A stretch of 57,196 bases of DNA from an uncultured Clostridium sp. Its GTDB lineage: Bacteria > Bacillota > Clostridia > TANB77 > CAG-508. The notes below the pieces were generated by a model. That model was not told the origin of the DNA and did no database searches. It worked only from the letters and a program-made list of their open reading frames with translations. Shown here piece after piece: positions 16,007 through 25,665 of this stretch. Position 1 is the stretch's first letter. Every line of letters starts with the position of its first letter. The translations under genes were made by a program, and so were the position numbers. Location of the stretch: NCBI GenBank assembly GCA_930980855.1, contig CAKNIZ010000008.1, positions 1 to 57,196 of the forward strand, written 5' to 3'.

Positions 16007-16823
16007 CTATTTCAATTCTTTTTTTGAAAAAATATATATTCCTAGCGCATTTATTACAATTATTATAATTGCCGAATAAATTGGCATTTGCCTTAAATAT
16101 TCTGGGTTACCTGCATCAACTTCCATTGCTTGTCCTTGTGGAATTAAGAAATAAATTACCCTTGCCATCTTTACTTTTCCTTCTCCAGGATAATTCGGAT
16201 TAGGTTCCTGGCTTATAATATGACCATTTCCATTTTCATCCCAATAAGTATTTGTTATATATTTAGGACTACTAGCAGTTGATCCGAATACTGCTTGCAA
16301 AATAAACATTACAACAAATAGAATAATGCATATTGCAGTCGAGAGTGTTATTTCAGAGCATATCATAGATATAAACACAAAGATAGAGCAAAATGAGATA
16401 ATAATTAATGCTGTATCTAACAGGCTAATTAACAATTCATTCCAAAACATCTGTATTTCTCCAAATAACGGTGTTCCTACTCCCCAAACTAATAAAATAT
16501 AAATTAACTCACATAGCAAAGATGTAGCAATACTAATGATTAAATTTGATAAATATATAGAAATTCTATTATGTCCGTACTATTATTTTATTTCTAATAA
16601 TACCTTCTGAATGTTCCTTACCAACAAATATACTTACAAATATTGCAATAAAAATTCCAATATACCCAATAAACTTATTTATAAGAGTATCTAATCTAAC
16701 TCTTTCTAAAGTAGTACTATAACATAAAGTATATACGCTAATGCCAATTGTTAAAAATATAAATAGCCAGAATATTAAGTCTTTTTTTAGTCTAAAAAAT
16801 CCAGCTTTTAATAATTTACGCAT
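16007..16823 (-). pseudogene. Frameshifted ABC-2-type permease (BcrB/LanG-like)
   Basis: Two reading frames that belong to one permease: the first (from ATG 16823) covers the N-terminal helix and 'EHSEGIIRNKIIV', then hits a stop at 16569. The second frame continues with codons for 'RISIYLSNLIISIATSLLCE' and runs to 16007. One extra base near 16572-16580 would explain the break. The rejoined protein is about 270 aa with six helices, normal for partners of BcrA-type ATPases. Either the transporter is inactive, or this is a sequencing error or slippage site. Confidence 0.75.
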
Positions 16824-17730
16824 TATCTGCACCTCCTATCAAGTTCAAATAATAATTTTCTAAAGATTCTCCTTTTTCTTGATAGTTGTTCACAATGCAA
16901 TTTCTTTTAGAAAGTTCAATAACAAGCTGAGACAGATTTACTTTTTCATATATCTCAATTATTTCGTCAGAAATAACCTTATATGCTAATCCTCTCTCTT
17001 CTAAATATTTAACACACTCTTTTGTATCACTCACATTAATTTGTGTTCTTACCTTTAAATCATGTTCTAGTTCTTCGTTAGTAATTTCTTTTACAATTTT
17101 ACTTTCATTCATAAAGCCATAAATAGTTGCTATTTTAGATAATTCGTCTAAGTAATGGCTAGAAATCAAAAAAGTAATTCCTTTTTCTTTGTTCAATTTT
17201 AATATTAATTCTCTTATTTCAATAATTCCCTCAGGATCTAAACCATTAATTGGTTCATCTAAAATAAGTAAATCCGGATTTCCTACTAATGCAATTGCTA
17301 GTCCTAATCTCTGTCTCATTCCCAATGAGAATTTTCTTGCAGTTTTCTTATCTGTATTTTCTAATCTTACCAATTTTAAAAGCTCATTTAGTCCATCATA
17401 ATTAGGAAGTCCTACAACCTTATATTGCTCTTTTACATTATCTTCTGCCGTCATATCTAGGCATATTGACGGAGATTCTATAATTGCTCCTATTCTTTTT
17501 CTCGCTTCTGAAATCTTTTTATCTTTGTTCAAAGTTCCATAAATGGCATAAGTCCCTGTATTAGGCTTTTGTAAACCACAAAGCACTCTTATAAGAGTAG
17601 TTTTTCCAGCTCCATTTTTTCCAATTAATCCATATATACTACCTTTAGGGATATGCATATTGAGATTTTTTAAAACTTCAGAACGTCCATATTTTTTTCC
17701 GAGACTATTTGTTTCCAATATATATTCCAT
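16816..17730 (-). CDS. ABC transporter ATP-binding protein, BcrA-like
   Basis: A 304-aa ATPase: Walker A 'GKNGAGKTTLIRVL', Q-loop region 'IGAIIESPSICLDMTAEDN', signature 'FSLGMRQRLGLA', Walker B 'LLILDEPINGLDPEG', and a C-terminal extension of about 80 residues typical of BcrA/NatA-type exporters. ATG 17730 follows AAGGAG; codons upstream have no site. Its stop overlaps the permease start by 8 bases. It energises export or removal of a peptide antibiotic together with the frameshifted permease. Confidence 0.88.
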   Translation of the reverse strand: MEYILETNSLGKKYGRSEVLKNLNMHIPKGSIYGLIGKNGAGKTTLIRVLCGLQKPNTGTYAIYGTLNKDKKISEARKRIGAIIESPSICLDMTAEDNVKEQYKVVGLPNYDGLNELLKLVRLENTDKKTARKFSLGMRQRLGLAIALVGNPDLLILDEPINGLDPEGIIEIRELILKLNKEKGITFLISSHYLDELSKIATIYGFMNESKIVKEITNEELEHDLKVRTQINVSDTKECVKYLEERGLAYKVISDEIIEIYEKVNLSQLVIELSKRNCIVNNYQEKGESLENYYLNLIGGADNA

Positions 17731-17811
17731 ATCAAACTCCTTTCTTGATGTCGATTCTATCATCTATTGGTTAAGAAAGCAGTTAACAAATGATTAAGAA
17801 ATAGTAAAGTT

Positions 17812-18471
17812 TTAATCATACATTTTAAAGCCAATTCCCCATACAGATTCAATATATTGGTCAGGCGTGATTGTCTTAATCTTTTTTCTTAAGTTACTTA
17901 TATGTACTTTTAAAGCATTTTCATCACAATCTAAAGTCTCATCACTTATTTCTTCCAATAGTTTTGTCTTTGTTATAACTTGCTTAGGATTTAACATTAA
18001 TTGCTTCAATATTGCATATTCTGTTCTTGTTAGGCTAACCTTCTGATTTCCTATATATAAGTAATGACTATCTTGCTTTAATATTAGGTCTTTATATGTT
18101 AGGTCATTAACTCTTTTTATTTCTTCCTTTCTTAGTTGTACTTTTATTCTTGCTAAAAGCTCTGCGGAATCAAAAGGCTTTGTTATATAATCATTAGCAC
18201 CATTTAATAATACATTTACTTTATCTTCTAGTGAATCTTTTGCACTTATAACAATAATAGGGATATTTTTTACGCGTTCAATAATCTCTTCACCATTTAA
18301 ACCTGGTAACATTAAATCTAATAATATTAAATCTATATTTTCTTTTTCTAATATCATTAAAGCTTCTGTACCTGAATAGGCACTTATAACTCTATACTGT
18401 TCATTTTTCAAAACTTCTTTAATCAAATTATTTATATCTATATTGTCTTCTACTACTAATATAGTTTTCAT
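17812..18471 (-). CDS. OmpR-family response regulator of the BcrAB-type module
   Basis: A 219-aa regulator: receiver with 'VVEDN', Asp in 'LILLDLMLPGLNG', 'IVISAKD' and 'NDYITKPFDSAELL', then a winged helix ('LTRTEYAILKQLMLNP', 'VWGIGFKMYD'). It is the first gene of the module and presumably activates the ABC genes 80 bases downstream with the kinase at 15119. Confidence 0.87.
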   Translation of the reverse strand: MKTILVVEDNIDINNLIKEVLKNEQYRVISAYSGTEALMILEKENIDLILLDLMLPGLNGEEIIERVKNIPIIVISAKDSLEDKVNVLLNGANDYITKPFDSAELLARIKVQLRKEEIKRVNDLTYKDLILKQDSHYLYIGNQKVSLTRTEYAILKQLMLNPKQVITKTKLLEEISDETLDCDENALKVHISNLRKKIKTITPDQYIESVWGIGFKMYD

Positions 18472-18498
18472 GTTAGAACCTCACTATTAATTCTATAT

Positions 18499-19035
18499 TT
18501 AATTTCTTTTTTCTAAAGATATATTATAGCTATTATCTATTAAATCAATTATTTTTTCTGTCTTTACACTATCATTTAATCTTATTGTAATCCAACTATC
18601 TTTGTTCATATGATATCCTGCAAATATTTTATCATTATCAATAATTTCTTTTATTTTGTCTTTTTGATATCTTAAATCAATAATGTCTATTATCCTATCT
18701 GATTCAATTTCTAACTTTCTTTCAGAAATAATAAGTAATGCACCATACCATTTATTATTTGTTTTATTTCTCCAAACAGCATTTCCGGGAAATTTTTTCC
18801 ATAAGAATTCTAAATCATCATTATACTTTTCTTTTACATATTTAATTATTTCTTTTGCTTGTTCACTTTTAAATATATCTGGAGTTGTACATTCTGCTAT
18901 AATTTTTTGTAATTCTTTTTCATATTCTTCTCTGACTTTTCCAACAAATTCACCTATGCTATCTTTAATATCAACTAAAATATATTCATCTCCATTTGCC
19001 AGATCTAATAATTTTGAGATTATTTTATTGTTTTG
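18499..19035 (-). pseudogene. MmcQ/YjbR-family gene lacking its N-terminus
   Basis: The minus strand is open from a stop at 19036 to TAA 18499 and encodes a clear YjbR-type C-terminal half ('EFLWKKFPGNAVWRNKTNNK', 'WYGALLI', 'FAGYHMNKDSWITIRLND'), plus the preceding region 'VGKVREEYEKELQKIIAEC'. The first 70 or so residues of the two-domain clostridial form are missing. There is no start codon before an internal Met near the end, so no useful protein can be made. It abuts the truncated GNAT gene, which points to a deletion that removed the end of one gene and the beginning of the other. Confidence 0.75.
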
Positions 19036-19358
19036 TTATTATAACTACATAACTTCAATAGTTTAGTTCCAATACCATTGCCTTGATATTTTTTATCTAC
19101 TGCTAAATACAAAATTTCTTTTACATTTTTTAGTTTTAAATTATATGTATCTTGTTTCTGTGTATTACTTATACCACAAGCACCCACTACTTTACTATTT
19201 ACAGTACATACATAATAATTATTGATACTTTTAGATACCTCTTCTATATTACTTTCTAAAATTGTTTTATTAGATTCTAAATTACATGTTCCAAGCAAGT
19301 TAGTAATAAGACTTGAAATGGAACTAATATCTTTAAACGTTGCTTTTCTATAATTCAT
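19020..19358 (-). pseudogene. C-terminally truncated GNAT acetyltransferase
   Basis: A 112-aa protein with the GNAT start ('YRKATFKDISSISSLI'), 'VVGACGI' and acetyl-CoA loop 'YQGNGIGTKLLKLC', ending almost at once after that loop. The family needs about 35 more residues for its last helix and strands. The break is at the junction with the yjbR remnant. It could still be translated, but an active enzyme is unlikely. Confidence 0.65.
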
Positions 19359-19398
19359 ATATTCCTCACAAATTAATTTTTACTTGCTCTAAATCCAA

Positions 19399-19803
19399 TT
19401 ATTTCTTTACATCCTCATAATTCCAGATACTTAAATGCCCTTTGGCTGGAATAGGTGTATCAAGAGGTTCTATATCTTCTAAAATCCAAGCATATCTTCC
19501 TAAACTATACTCTCCACATAAAAATTCTTGATTGTTTTTTTGAATTTCATCTAAAAATTCTTGATTCATATATATACAATCTACTAATTTACATTTGCAT
19601 AATATGTGTCCATATCCCATTTGAACATTTGAAATTAATTTTAACAATTCAATTGTATGTGCATCGCTCTTTTTAATTTTCTTGCTACTTGCATGAATGT
19701 AAAGTTCACCTCTGTAAGATGTTTTCCAACTCCTTGTTTCAATGACTTTTTTCCCTTCATTAATAAGAGTCGCCCATGGTTCCATTAAACTTAAAACTTT
19801 CAT
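19399..19803 (-). CDS. ASCH-domain protein
   Basis: A 134-aa protein with the ASCH/PUA-like pattern: 'LSLMEPWATLINEGKKVIET' then 'RSW' (the conserved Gly-Lys-Lys and Glu-x-Arg), 'YRGELYIHAS', 'GHILCKCKLVDC' and 'YAWILEDIEPL'. ASCH domains bind RNA or nucleic acid bases, and small bacterial versions include an RNA-cleaving or N4-acetylcytidine amidohydrolase group (YqfB). The substrate here is not known. Confidence 0.8.
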   Translation of the reverse strand: MKVLSLMEPWATLINEGKKVIETRSWKTSYRGELYIHASSKKIKKSDAHTIELLKLISNVQMGYGHILCKCKLVDCIYMNQEFLDEIQKNNQEFLCGEYSLGRYAWILEDIEPLDTPIPAKGHLSIWNYEDVKK

Positions 19804-19945
19804 ATTTATTAAATCCCTTTTATTTTTTAGTCAAGTACCTTTGTTGCTAGACTAAAACTTTTGTTCGAATTTTATAATAAAATTTATTTTCTGTCAATAT
19901 ATCTTTCATATTTATTTGATTTGCCCATTTTTAGGCAAAATTTAA

Positions 19946-19969
19946 GAGAGCAAGCCATAGCCTGCTCCC
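19946..19969 (-). terminator. Terminator of the yccF-like gene
   Basis: On the minus strand GGGAGCA pairs with TGCTCTC, followed by TTAAATTTTGCC. Confidence 0.5.
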
Positions 19970-19970
19970 A

Positions 19971-20216
19971 AAAATCGCACAAAATTGACTTAGGTGAAAT
20001 CTTATACCACTCTTGCTCCAAAAGGTGCTAAACATAGTTTAGCAATTTTGAAGAATTGTAGTCCGAATGGAATTCCAATTATGGTTATGCACCATAGCAC
20101 ACCAGAAAAGAGCCAAGACAATCCACTCAAAAAGCCACCAAAGATAAACCATAAAATATTTCCTATTAAGTTCATATTTCATACTCCTTTCCATAACAAT
20201 CAATTTGTGCGATTTT
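19971..20216. repeat. 17-bp inverted repeat bracketing the yccF-like gene
   Basis: AAAATCGCACAAAATTGA (19971-19988) is complementary, with a single extra A, to TCAATTTGTGCGATTTT (20200-20216). One arm lies in the 5' leader and the other just past the stop codon, so the mRNA ends could pair. Confidence 0.7.
20002..20175 (-). CDS. Short YccF-family (DUF307) membrane protein, 57 aa
   Basis: ATG 20175 is preceded by AAGGAG and encodes 57 residues with two hydrophobic helices and the family core 'SGVLWCITIIGIPFGLQFFK' followed by 'PFGARVV'. Full YccF proteins contain two such units (about 120 aa); this is a single-unit form. The function of YccF is not established. It has its own terminator and is bracketed by an inverted repeat. 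Confidence 0.75.
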   Translation of the reverse strand: MNLIGNILWFIFGGFLSGLSWLFSGVLWCITIIGIPFGLQFFKIAKLCLAPFGARVV

Positions 20217-20289
20217 GTATTACTTAATTAACATTGTTATCAAGTATATTATATCAGGAATATTTTATATTATCTATAGAATACGCTTA

Positions 20290-22386
20290 TTATTCTTCCT
20301 CTTTAATAATATTTTTACTTCCTAAATATGTTGCCAAGAAATAAAGTCCGTAAACTATGCCTATAATTATTGCTGTTGCAACTACTGAAGGTATTAATTC
20401 TTCTGGACTAGCTAATACAGCCATTATTGTTAATGCAAATTTTATTCCAAATATTGAATGGATAATTGCAAGTATCAAAGGTAACATGAAAAATATTTCA
20501 ATTTGTCTAAATAACGCTTGGTTTATCATTTTCTCATCACAACCTATTTTTCTTAGAATAGTATACCTTTGTTTGTTATCTGAACTTTCTGTTAATTGTT
20601 TTAATGCAAGTATTGCTGAGCTTGCAATTAAAAATGTAATTCCAAGATATATTGCTATAAATATTATAATAGTTGCAACACCTTTGCTTGACTCTATAAT
20701 AACAATTTTAGTCATTCCATCTAGTTGAATACCCTTTTCATCTAATTTCTTACAAAGTAAACTATTTTCTTCATCAGTAAATTCCTTATCCAATTCTATT
20801 TTTTCTTCTTCAGTATCCGCATTATAATTTGCTGCTAAAAATTGAGATTGTTTCCATTCTTCTTTAAATTCAAAACTGTCTGGAAGTAATATAATTCCTG
20901 TATTTGTATGGCTTGTAGAAATATTTAAGAATCCGCTTTTACACTCATTATATTTTGAATGATATTCTTTTCCATCGATTTCTACTGTGTTATTACCCTT
21001 TAAAGCTTCATTTCTAATCCCTGTCATTGTGTCAAAATCACAAAGTACAATAAATTCATCGTCTTCTAGTGTATATTTTTCCTGACCATATAGCTGTGCC
21101 AATTTATTATAATCAGATACTTTTACAATCGTTTCTAATGTATCATAAGCTAGCATTGAATATTGCGATTTAGCTGTTTCAAAATAATTTCCTAAACTAG
21201 CCTCCCAAGTCCAATCCGGTATTGTATAAGTTGATAGCTCTACAACATCTTTCAAATTATTCAAATCATATCCATTTGTTTCTAAAGTATAGCTAATTGT
21301 TTTCTTAGAATCCTCTATTTGTTCCTCCGTATAATATGTCGTTTTCCCTGTTCTAGGATTTGTATAGCTTTCAGGTAAATTTGCTATTTTTTGCAAATTC
21401 AAATCAACTGGTGTCATTTCTTCTAACTCAGCGTCCATTGATGCATGTACTGATAAACTACTTGATAATACACTTATTGTCATGAATAACATAATGCAAA
21501 TTACACTCATAGCAACTACTGTTGTATTAATTTTATTATTAAGTTGTCTTAATACAAACATGTTGGTTCCTTTTAAATAAATTTTTTTACTTGATTGTAT
21601 TACTCTTAATATGAATCCAGATAGTGACCAGAAAATTCCTACTGTTCCCGCTATTCCCATTACAATTGGTCCTATAATTTTATCTATTGTATCAAGCTCA
21701 TTAACTCCACCTGTTACCTTCCAATAAGCATAACTTAGTACGACAACTGATACTATAAAAACCAAAACTGAAATCACTGGATTTTTCATTTTTACTTTTT
21801 CATTTTTTCTCATAGCTGTCAATAAGTTAATTAATTTACATCTTGAAATTGTTATTGTGTTAAATATCATAACTGCTAAAAACATAACTGCAAAATATAT
21901 ACAAGTTTTTATACACGCATCGCTCGAAAATACAAATGTAAATTCGCTCATATCTGCTTCAAATAATTTAGCTACTAAAACAGACATTAATTGTGAGCCA
22001 AAAATTCCTATAAATATACCAACAGCTAAAGATATTATTCCTATAAGTAATGTTTCTAATAAAATTATTTTAGATATTTGCCTTCTTCCCATTCCCAGAG
22101 TCATATAAATTCCAAATTCTCTTTTTCGTCTGTTGATCAAGAAATTATTTGCATATACAATTAAAAATCCAAGCACAATTGCTATAAATACAGATACAAC
22201 TCCTAAAATATCTATCATAAGTCCTATAAGTTTTCTTGTTGATTCTGATACTTGTAGCATTGCTTGCTGGCTATCTAAAGAGTTAAACATATAAAATATT
22301 GCTACACCTAATACTAATGTTAGAAAATATATGGCATAATCTTTGAAACTCTTTTTCATATTCTTTACTGATAACTTAAATAACAT
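20290..22386 (-). CDS. BceB-like ABC transporter permease (FtsX family)
   Basis: A 698-aa permease with ten predicted transmembrane segments: a first helix near residue 17-34, an FtsX block at about 60-190, a large extracytoplasmic domain of about 210 residues (320-540), and a second FtsX block at about 555-690. This is the BceB/VraG layout used for sensing and detoxifying bacitracin-like and defensin-like peptides. The family-typical 'RRKREFGIYMTLGMGRRQI' is present. It overlaps the ATPase gene by 11 bases. The cognate two-component genes lie at 24652-26333, across ispG. Confidence 0.88.
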   Translation of the reverse strand: MLFKLSVKNMKKSFKDYAIYFLTLVLGVAIFYMFNSLDSQQAMLQVSESTRKLIGLMIDILGVVSVFIAIVLGFLIVYANNFLINRRKREFGIYMTLGMGRRQISKIILLETLLIGIISLAVGIFIGIFGSQLMSVLVAKLFEADMSEFTFVFSSDACIKTCIYFAVMFLAVMIFNTITISRCKLINLLTAMRKNEKVKMKNPVISVLVFIVSVVVLSYAYWKVTGGVNELDTIDKIIGPIVMGIAGTVGIFWSLSGFILRVIQSSKKIYLKGTNMFVLRQLNNKINTTVVAMSVICIMLFMTISVLSSSLSVHASMDAELEEMTPVDLNLQKIANLPESYTNPRTGKTTYYTEEQIEDSKKTISYTLETNGYDLNNLKDVVELSTYTIPDWTWEASLGNYFETAKSQYSMLAYDTLETIVKVSDYNKLAQLYGQEKYTLEDDEFIVLCDFDTMTGIRNEALKGNNTVEIDGKEYHSKYNECKSGFLNISTSHTNTGIILLPDSFEFKEEWKQSQFLAANYNADTEEEKIELDKEFTDEENSLLCKKLDEKGIQLDGMTKIVIIESSKGVATIIIFIAIYLGITFLIASSAILALKQLTESSDNKQRYTILRKIGCDEKMINQALFRQIEIFFMLPLILAIIHSIFGIKFALTIMAVLASPEELIPSVVATAIIIGIVYGLYFLATYLGSKNIIKEEE

Positions 22387-23143
22387 CGTTCAAATCACCT
22401 CCAAGAAGTGTTTGTACGTCAATTATCTTTTCAAAAAATTCTTTTCTTGTAGAATTTCCTTTTTCCAACTCATTGAAAATCTTTCCATCTTTAATAAATA
22501 TAATTCTGTCAGTGTAACTAGCAGTAAAAGCGTCATGAGTAACGAGCAAAATTGTTGTCCCTAGTTTCTGATTTAAACTCTCAAAACTTTCTAACAATTG
22601 TCTTGCTGATTTACTATCAAGAGCTCCAGTTGGTTCATCAGCTAAAACCAATTTAGGATTAGTAATAATTGCTCTTGCTGATGCTACTCTTTGCTTTTGT
22701 CCACCTGAAATTTGATATGGATATTTATTTAATATTTCCTTTATTCCAAGTTTTTCTGCTATATCTTTTACTCTGCTATCTATTTCTTTGTGGTTTACTT
22801 TTTGTATTGTAAGAGCCAATGCTATATTTTCATAAGCAGTTAATGTATCTAACAAATTAAAATCCTGAAAAATAAAACCTAGTTCCTCTCTTCTAAATTT
22901 ATTTAAATTGTTTCCTTTTAGTCTAGTAATATCTTTGCCATTTATAATAATATTTCCAGCTGTTACCCTATCTATTGTGGAAATACAATTTAATAATGTA
23001 GTTTTTCCAGAGCCAGATGCTCCCATTATACCTACAAATTCTCCTTCTTCTACTTTAAAACTAATATTATCTATGGCTTTTGTTAAATTTGATTTATTTC
23101 CATAGTATTTTTCTACATTCTTGACTTCTAAAATATCTTTCAT
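22376..23143 (-). CDS. BceA-like ABC transporter ATPase
   Basis: A 255-aa ATPase of the LolD/BceA group: Walker A '[15 protein letters not shown]', signature '[14 protein letters not shown]', Walker B '[16 protein letters not shown]' and H-loop '[14 protein letters not shown]'. It pairs with the overlapping BceB-like permease. Transcription starts upstream in the gap that contains element B3. Confidence 0.9.
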   Translation of the reverse strand: MKDILEVKNVEKYYGNKSNLTKAIDNISFKVEEGEFVGIMGASGSGKTTLLNCISTIDRVTAGNIIINGKDITRLKGNNLNKFRREELGFIFQDFNLLDTLTAYENIALALTIQKVNHKEIDSRVKDIAEKLGIKEILNKYPYQISGGQKQRVASARAIITNPKLVLADEPTGALDSKSARQLLESFESLNQKLGTTILLVTHDAFTASYTDRIIFIKDGKIFNELEKGNSTRKEFFEKIIDVQTLLGGDLNDVI

Positions 23144-23275
23144 ATAAATCTCCTTTCCATTTACTATGTATATTTTAGTACCTTTTAAAAGCTTTTACCA
23201 TCGATTTATCTTAAAATAAAATTACATTTTTGTAAGATTATAATTCCTATTATCTAATATAGCAATTAATTGCAC

Positions 23276-23508
23276 TTGTGTTTCAAGATTTCCTAAAAGT
23301 GTTATGTTTTATAGCTATTACTATTTTCTAATAATTGTATATTTGAACTTCTTGTTCCTTGCGGTCGCTTCGCTCCAAACGCACTTCGCTGGAATCCTTC
23401 CAGCTCGTTTGGACGCTCACGTGGAACCTCGAAGTTTCAAATATACAATTTTATTAAATTAATAACGAGTTGTAAAACATAACACTTTTGGGAAATCTTG
23501 AAACACAA
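23276..23508. repeat. 36-bp inverted repeat bracketing element B3
   Basis: Positions 23276-23311 are complementary to 23473-23508 with one mismatch that would be a G-U pair in RNA. The arms include GTGTTTCAAGATTTCC and AAAAGTGTTATGTTTTA. These are the longest arms in the window. Confidence 0.88.
23334..23449 (-). repeat. Family B palindromic element, copy B3 (long form, 116 bp)
   Basis: ATTGTATATTTGAA... ends with TTTCAAATATACAAT. The core contains the long-form hairpin CCAAACGCACTTCGCTGG with CCAGCTCGTTTGGACGC. It lies in the divergent region between the bceA-like gene and ispG. Confidence 0.88.
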
Positions 23509-23568
23509 ATAATCGCAATCTTGACAGCATATGAATATTAGAATAAAATAGTCGAAATGGAGGTTAAT

Positions 23569-24627
23569 ATGAAAAGAAATGAAACAAGACCTATTCATGT
23601 AGGTAATGTACAAATAGGTGGTCAAAATAAAGTCGTAATTCAATCAATGTGTAATACCAAAACTAAGGATGTTCAAAATACAGTAAAGCAAATTTTAGAA
23701 CTAGAAAAAGCAGGATGTGAAATAATCCGTGTTGCATGTCTAGATATTGAAGATGCCAAAGCTATACGTGATATTAAAAGTCAAATTCACATTCCAATTG
23801 TTGCTGATATTCATTTTGATTATAGAATTGCTCTTCAAGCCATTGAATCTGGTGTAGATAAAGTTCGTATAAATCCTGGAAACATCGGAGATGAAGAAAA
23901 AGTAAGAAAAGTTGTTGAAGCTTGCAAAACTAAAAACATTCCAATAAGAATTGGAGTAAATGCTGGTTCTCTTGAAAAAGATTTATTAAATAAATTTGGT
24001 GGAGTTCCAACATCTGAAGCTATGATTGAAAGTGCAAAAAGACATATAGAAATTTTAGAAAGATTAGATTTTTATGATATAGCAATTTCTCTAAAAGCTT
24101 CTGACCTAGACTTATGTATAGAAGCATACGAAAAAGCTTCTCAAGTATTTCCATATCCGCTTCATCTAGGAATAACAGAAGCTGGAACTGCATTTAGTGG
24201 TACTATTGCTTCAAGTATTGGTCTTGGAGTACTACTAAGACAAGGAATTGGAGATACTATTAGAGTTTCGCTTAGTGATAATCCTGTTCAAGAGATAAAA
24301 GTTGCTAAGGAAATTCTAAAAGATTGTAAACTATATCATAAATCACCTAAATTAATAGCTTGTCCAACATGCGGAAGAACTCAAATTGACTTAATTCCAA
24401 TTGCAAAAGAAGTGGAGAATTTCTTGCAAAATATTGAAAGTGATATAACTGTTGCCGTTATGGGTTGTGCAGTTAATGGTCCTGGTGAAGCTTCTCAAGC
24501 AGATATCGGTATTGCTGGCGGAATTCATGAAGGAATTTTGTTCAAAAAAGGAAAAATTATATGCAAAGTTCCTCAAGATGAAATTGTAGACGTTCTAAAA
24601 AAAGAAATATTGGAAATGATAAAATAA
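23569..24627 (+). CDS. ispG: 4-hydroxy-3-methylbut-2-en-1-yl diphosphate synthase (IspG/GcpE)
   Basis: A 352-aa enzyme that converts MEcPP to HMBPP, the penultimate step of the MEP isoprenoid pathway. The N-terminal TIM-barrel part includes '[12 protein letters not shown]' and '[11 protein letters not shown]'. The 4Fe-4S domain has '[11 protein letters not shown]' and '[12 protein letters not shown]' with the Cys ligands and the Glu. ATG 23569 follows GGAGGTTAAT; an ATG four codons earlier is part of that site. It is single and plus-strand, and it separates the bceAB-like genes from their two-component genes. Confidence 0.95.
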   Translation: MKRNETRPIHVGNVQIGGQNKVVIQSMCNTKTKDVQNTVKQILELEKAGCEIIRVACLDIEDAKAIRDIKSQIHIPIVADIHFDYRIALQAIESGVDKVRINPGNIGDEEKVRKVVEACKTKNIPIRIGVNAGSLEKDLLNKFGGVPTSEAMIESAKRHIEILERLDFYDIAISLKASDLDLCIEAYEKASQVFPYPLHLGITEAGTAFSGTIASSIGLGVLLRQGIGDTIRVSLSDNPVQEIKVAKEILKDCKLYHKSPKLIACPTCGRTQIDLIPIAKEVENFLQNIESDITVAVMGCAVNGPGEASQADIGIAGGIHEGILFKKGKIICKVPQDEIVDVLKKEILEMIK

Positions 24628-24656
24628 ATAGGCTAAATTAATAGCCTATTTTTAAA
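24627..24656 (+). terminator. Terminator of ispG
   Basis: AATAGGCT/AGCCTATT hairpin followed by TTTTT; its end overlaps the start of the convergent kinase gene's 3' end. Confidence 0.8.
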
Positions 24657-25665
24657 ATGTTACAAAACTACTAGTTGGAAAAACTATTTTCACCTTAGTC
24701 CATTCATTTATTTTGGAACTTATGCTTATTCCTAAATCCAATTTATCACATAATTTTTTGCATAAATAAAGTCCCATTCCTGTAGATTTCTTGCCCTTAA
24801 GTCTTCCATTTGCTCCTGTAAAACCTTTTTCAAATACTTTTTTAATATCTTTTTCTTCAATACCAATTCCATTATCTTCTATAATTAATTCCACTTTTTC
24901 TTTTTCCTCTTTAGCATATATATTTATTTCTTTATATTCATTTTTAGAGTATTTAATACTATTCTGTAAAATTTGATTAATTATAAAAGTGCAGCATTTG
25001 CCATCAGTGTATACTTCTTTTTCTAAATCACGAAGATTTATTTTTATATTATTATATACTATAGATTCTTTATTTCTAATTATTGCAGAACTAACTATAT
25101 CTTTCAGCAATGTTTTACTTACGCAATAATCCTTTTCAACAGTATTGCTTCTAGCATAAAACAGAACTTGCTCTACATAATTTTCCATTTTATCTATTTC
25201 TTCATTAATGCTTTTTGTAACATCATTTTTATTATTTTCTATAATTAATTTGCTAGTGGCAATTGGAATTTTTATTTCATGTATCCACATTTCTATATAG
25301 TCCTTATAATCCTCTACTGCAAATTTATATTTGTTCACATTTTCAATCATTGCTTTTCCTGTTTGTTCTAATGTATTTTTAAGTATTTTACTTTCTATAA
25401 AGTTTGCATTAGGAATTATTTCAGAAATCAAATACTTTTCTTCCAACTGTGTTAAATTCTTTTCCAGAAAATCATAATATGATTTCTTTTTTATATATTC
25501 AAAAGTATAACATATAATATATGAAATAGTTGGTAATAGAATAATATACACTATTACGATTGGCTCCACACTGTAAGGTATTAAGAAAATTATAATGGTT
25601 GCTATAACAACAAGCAATATAAAGAAATATACTATTTTTTCTTTTATGAATTCGCTTAATTTCAT
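24652..25665 (-). CDS. BceS-like intramembrane-sensing histidine kinase
   Basis: A 337-aa kinase: two closely spaced transmembrane helices (about residues 12-30 and 36-54) with almost no extracellular loop, then the H-box 'WIHEIKIPIATSKLII', N-box 'NQILQNSIKYS' and G-box 'KSTGMGLYLCKKLCDKL'. This matches BceS-type kinases that read transport flux of a BceAB transporter. Its start overlaps the regulator stop by 4 bases. Confidence 0.88.
   Translation of the reverse strand: MKLSEFIKEKIVYFFILLVVIATIIIFLIPYSVEPIVIVYIILLPTISYIICYTFEYIKKKSYYDFLEKNLTQLEEKYLISEIIPNANFIESKILKNTLEQTGKAMIENVNKYKFAVEDYKDYIEMWIHEIKIPIATSKLIIENNKNDVTKSINEEIDKMENYVEQVLFYARSNTVEKDYCVSKTLLKDIVSSAIIRNKESIVYNNIKINLRDLEKEVYTDGKCCTFIINQILQNSIKYSKNEYKEINIYAKEEKEKVELIIEDNGIGIEEKDIKKVFEKGFTGANGRLKGKKSTGMGLYLCKKLCDKLDLGISISSKINEWTKVKIVFPTSSFVTF

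Noticed and set aside
18683..19066. 127-codon plus-strand ORF
   Set aside because: It is the complement of the yjbR remnant, whose minus-strand frame gives recognisable YjbR motifs.
19994..20227. 77-codon plus-strand ORF opposite the yccF-like gene
   Set aside because: It is the antisense shadow of a recognisable YccF protein that has a good ribosome binding site.
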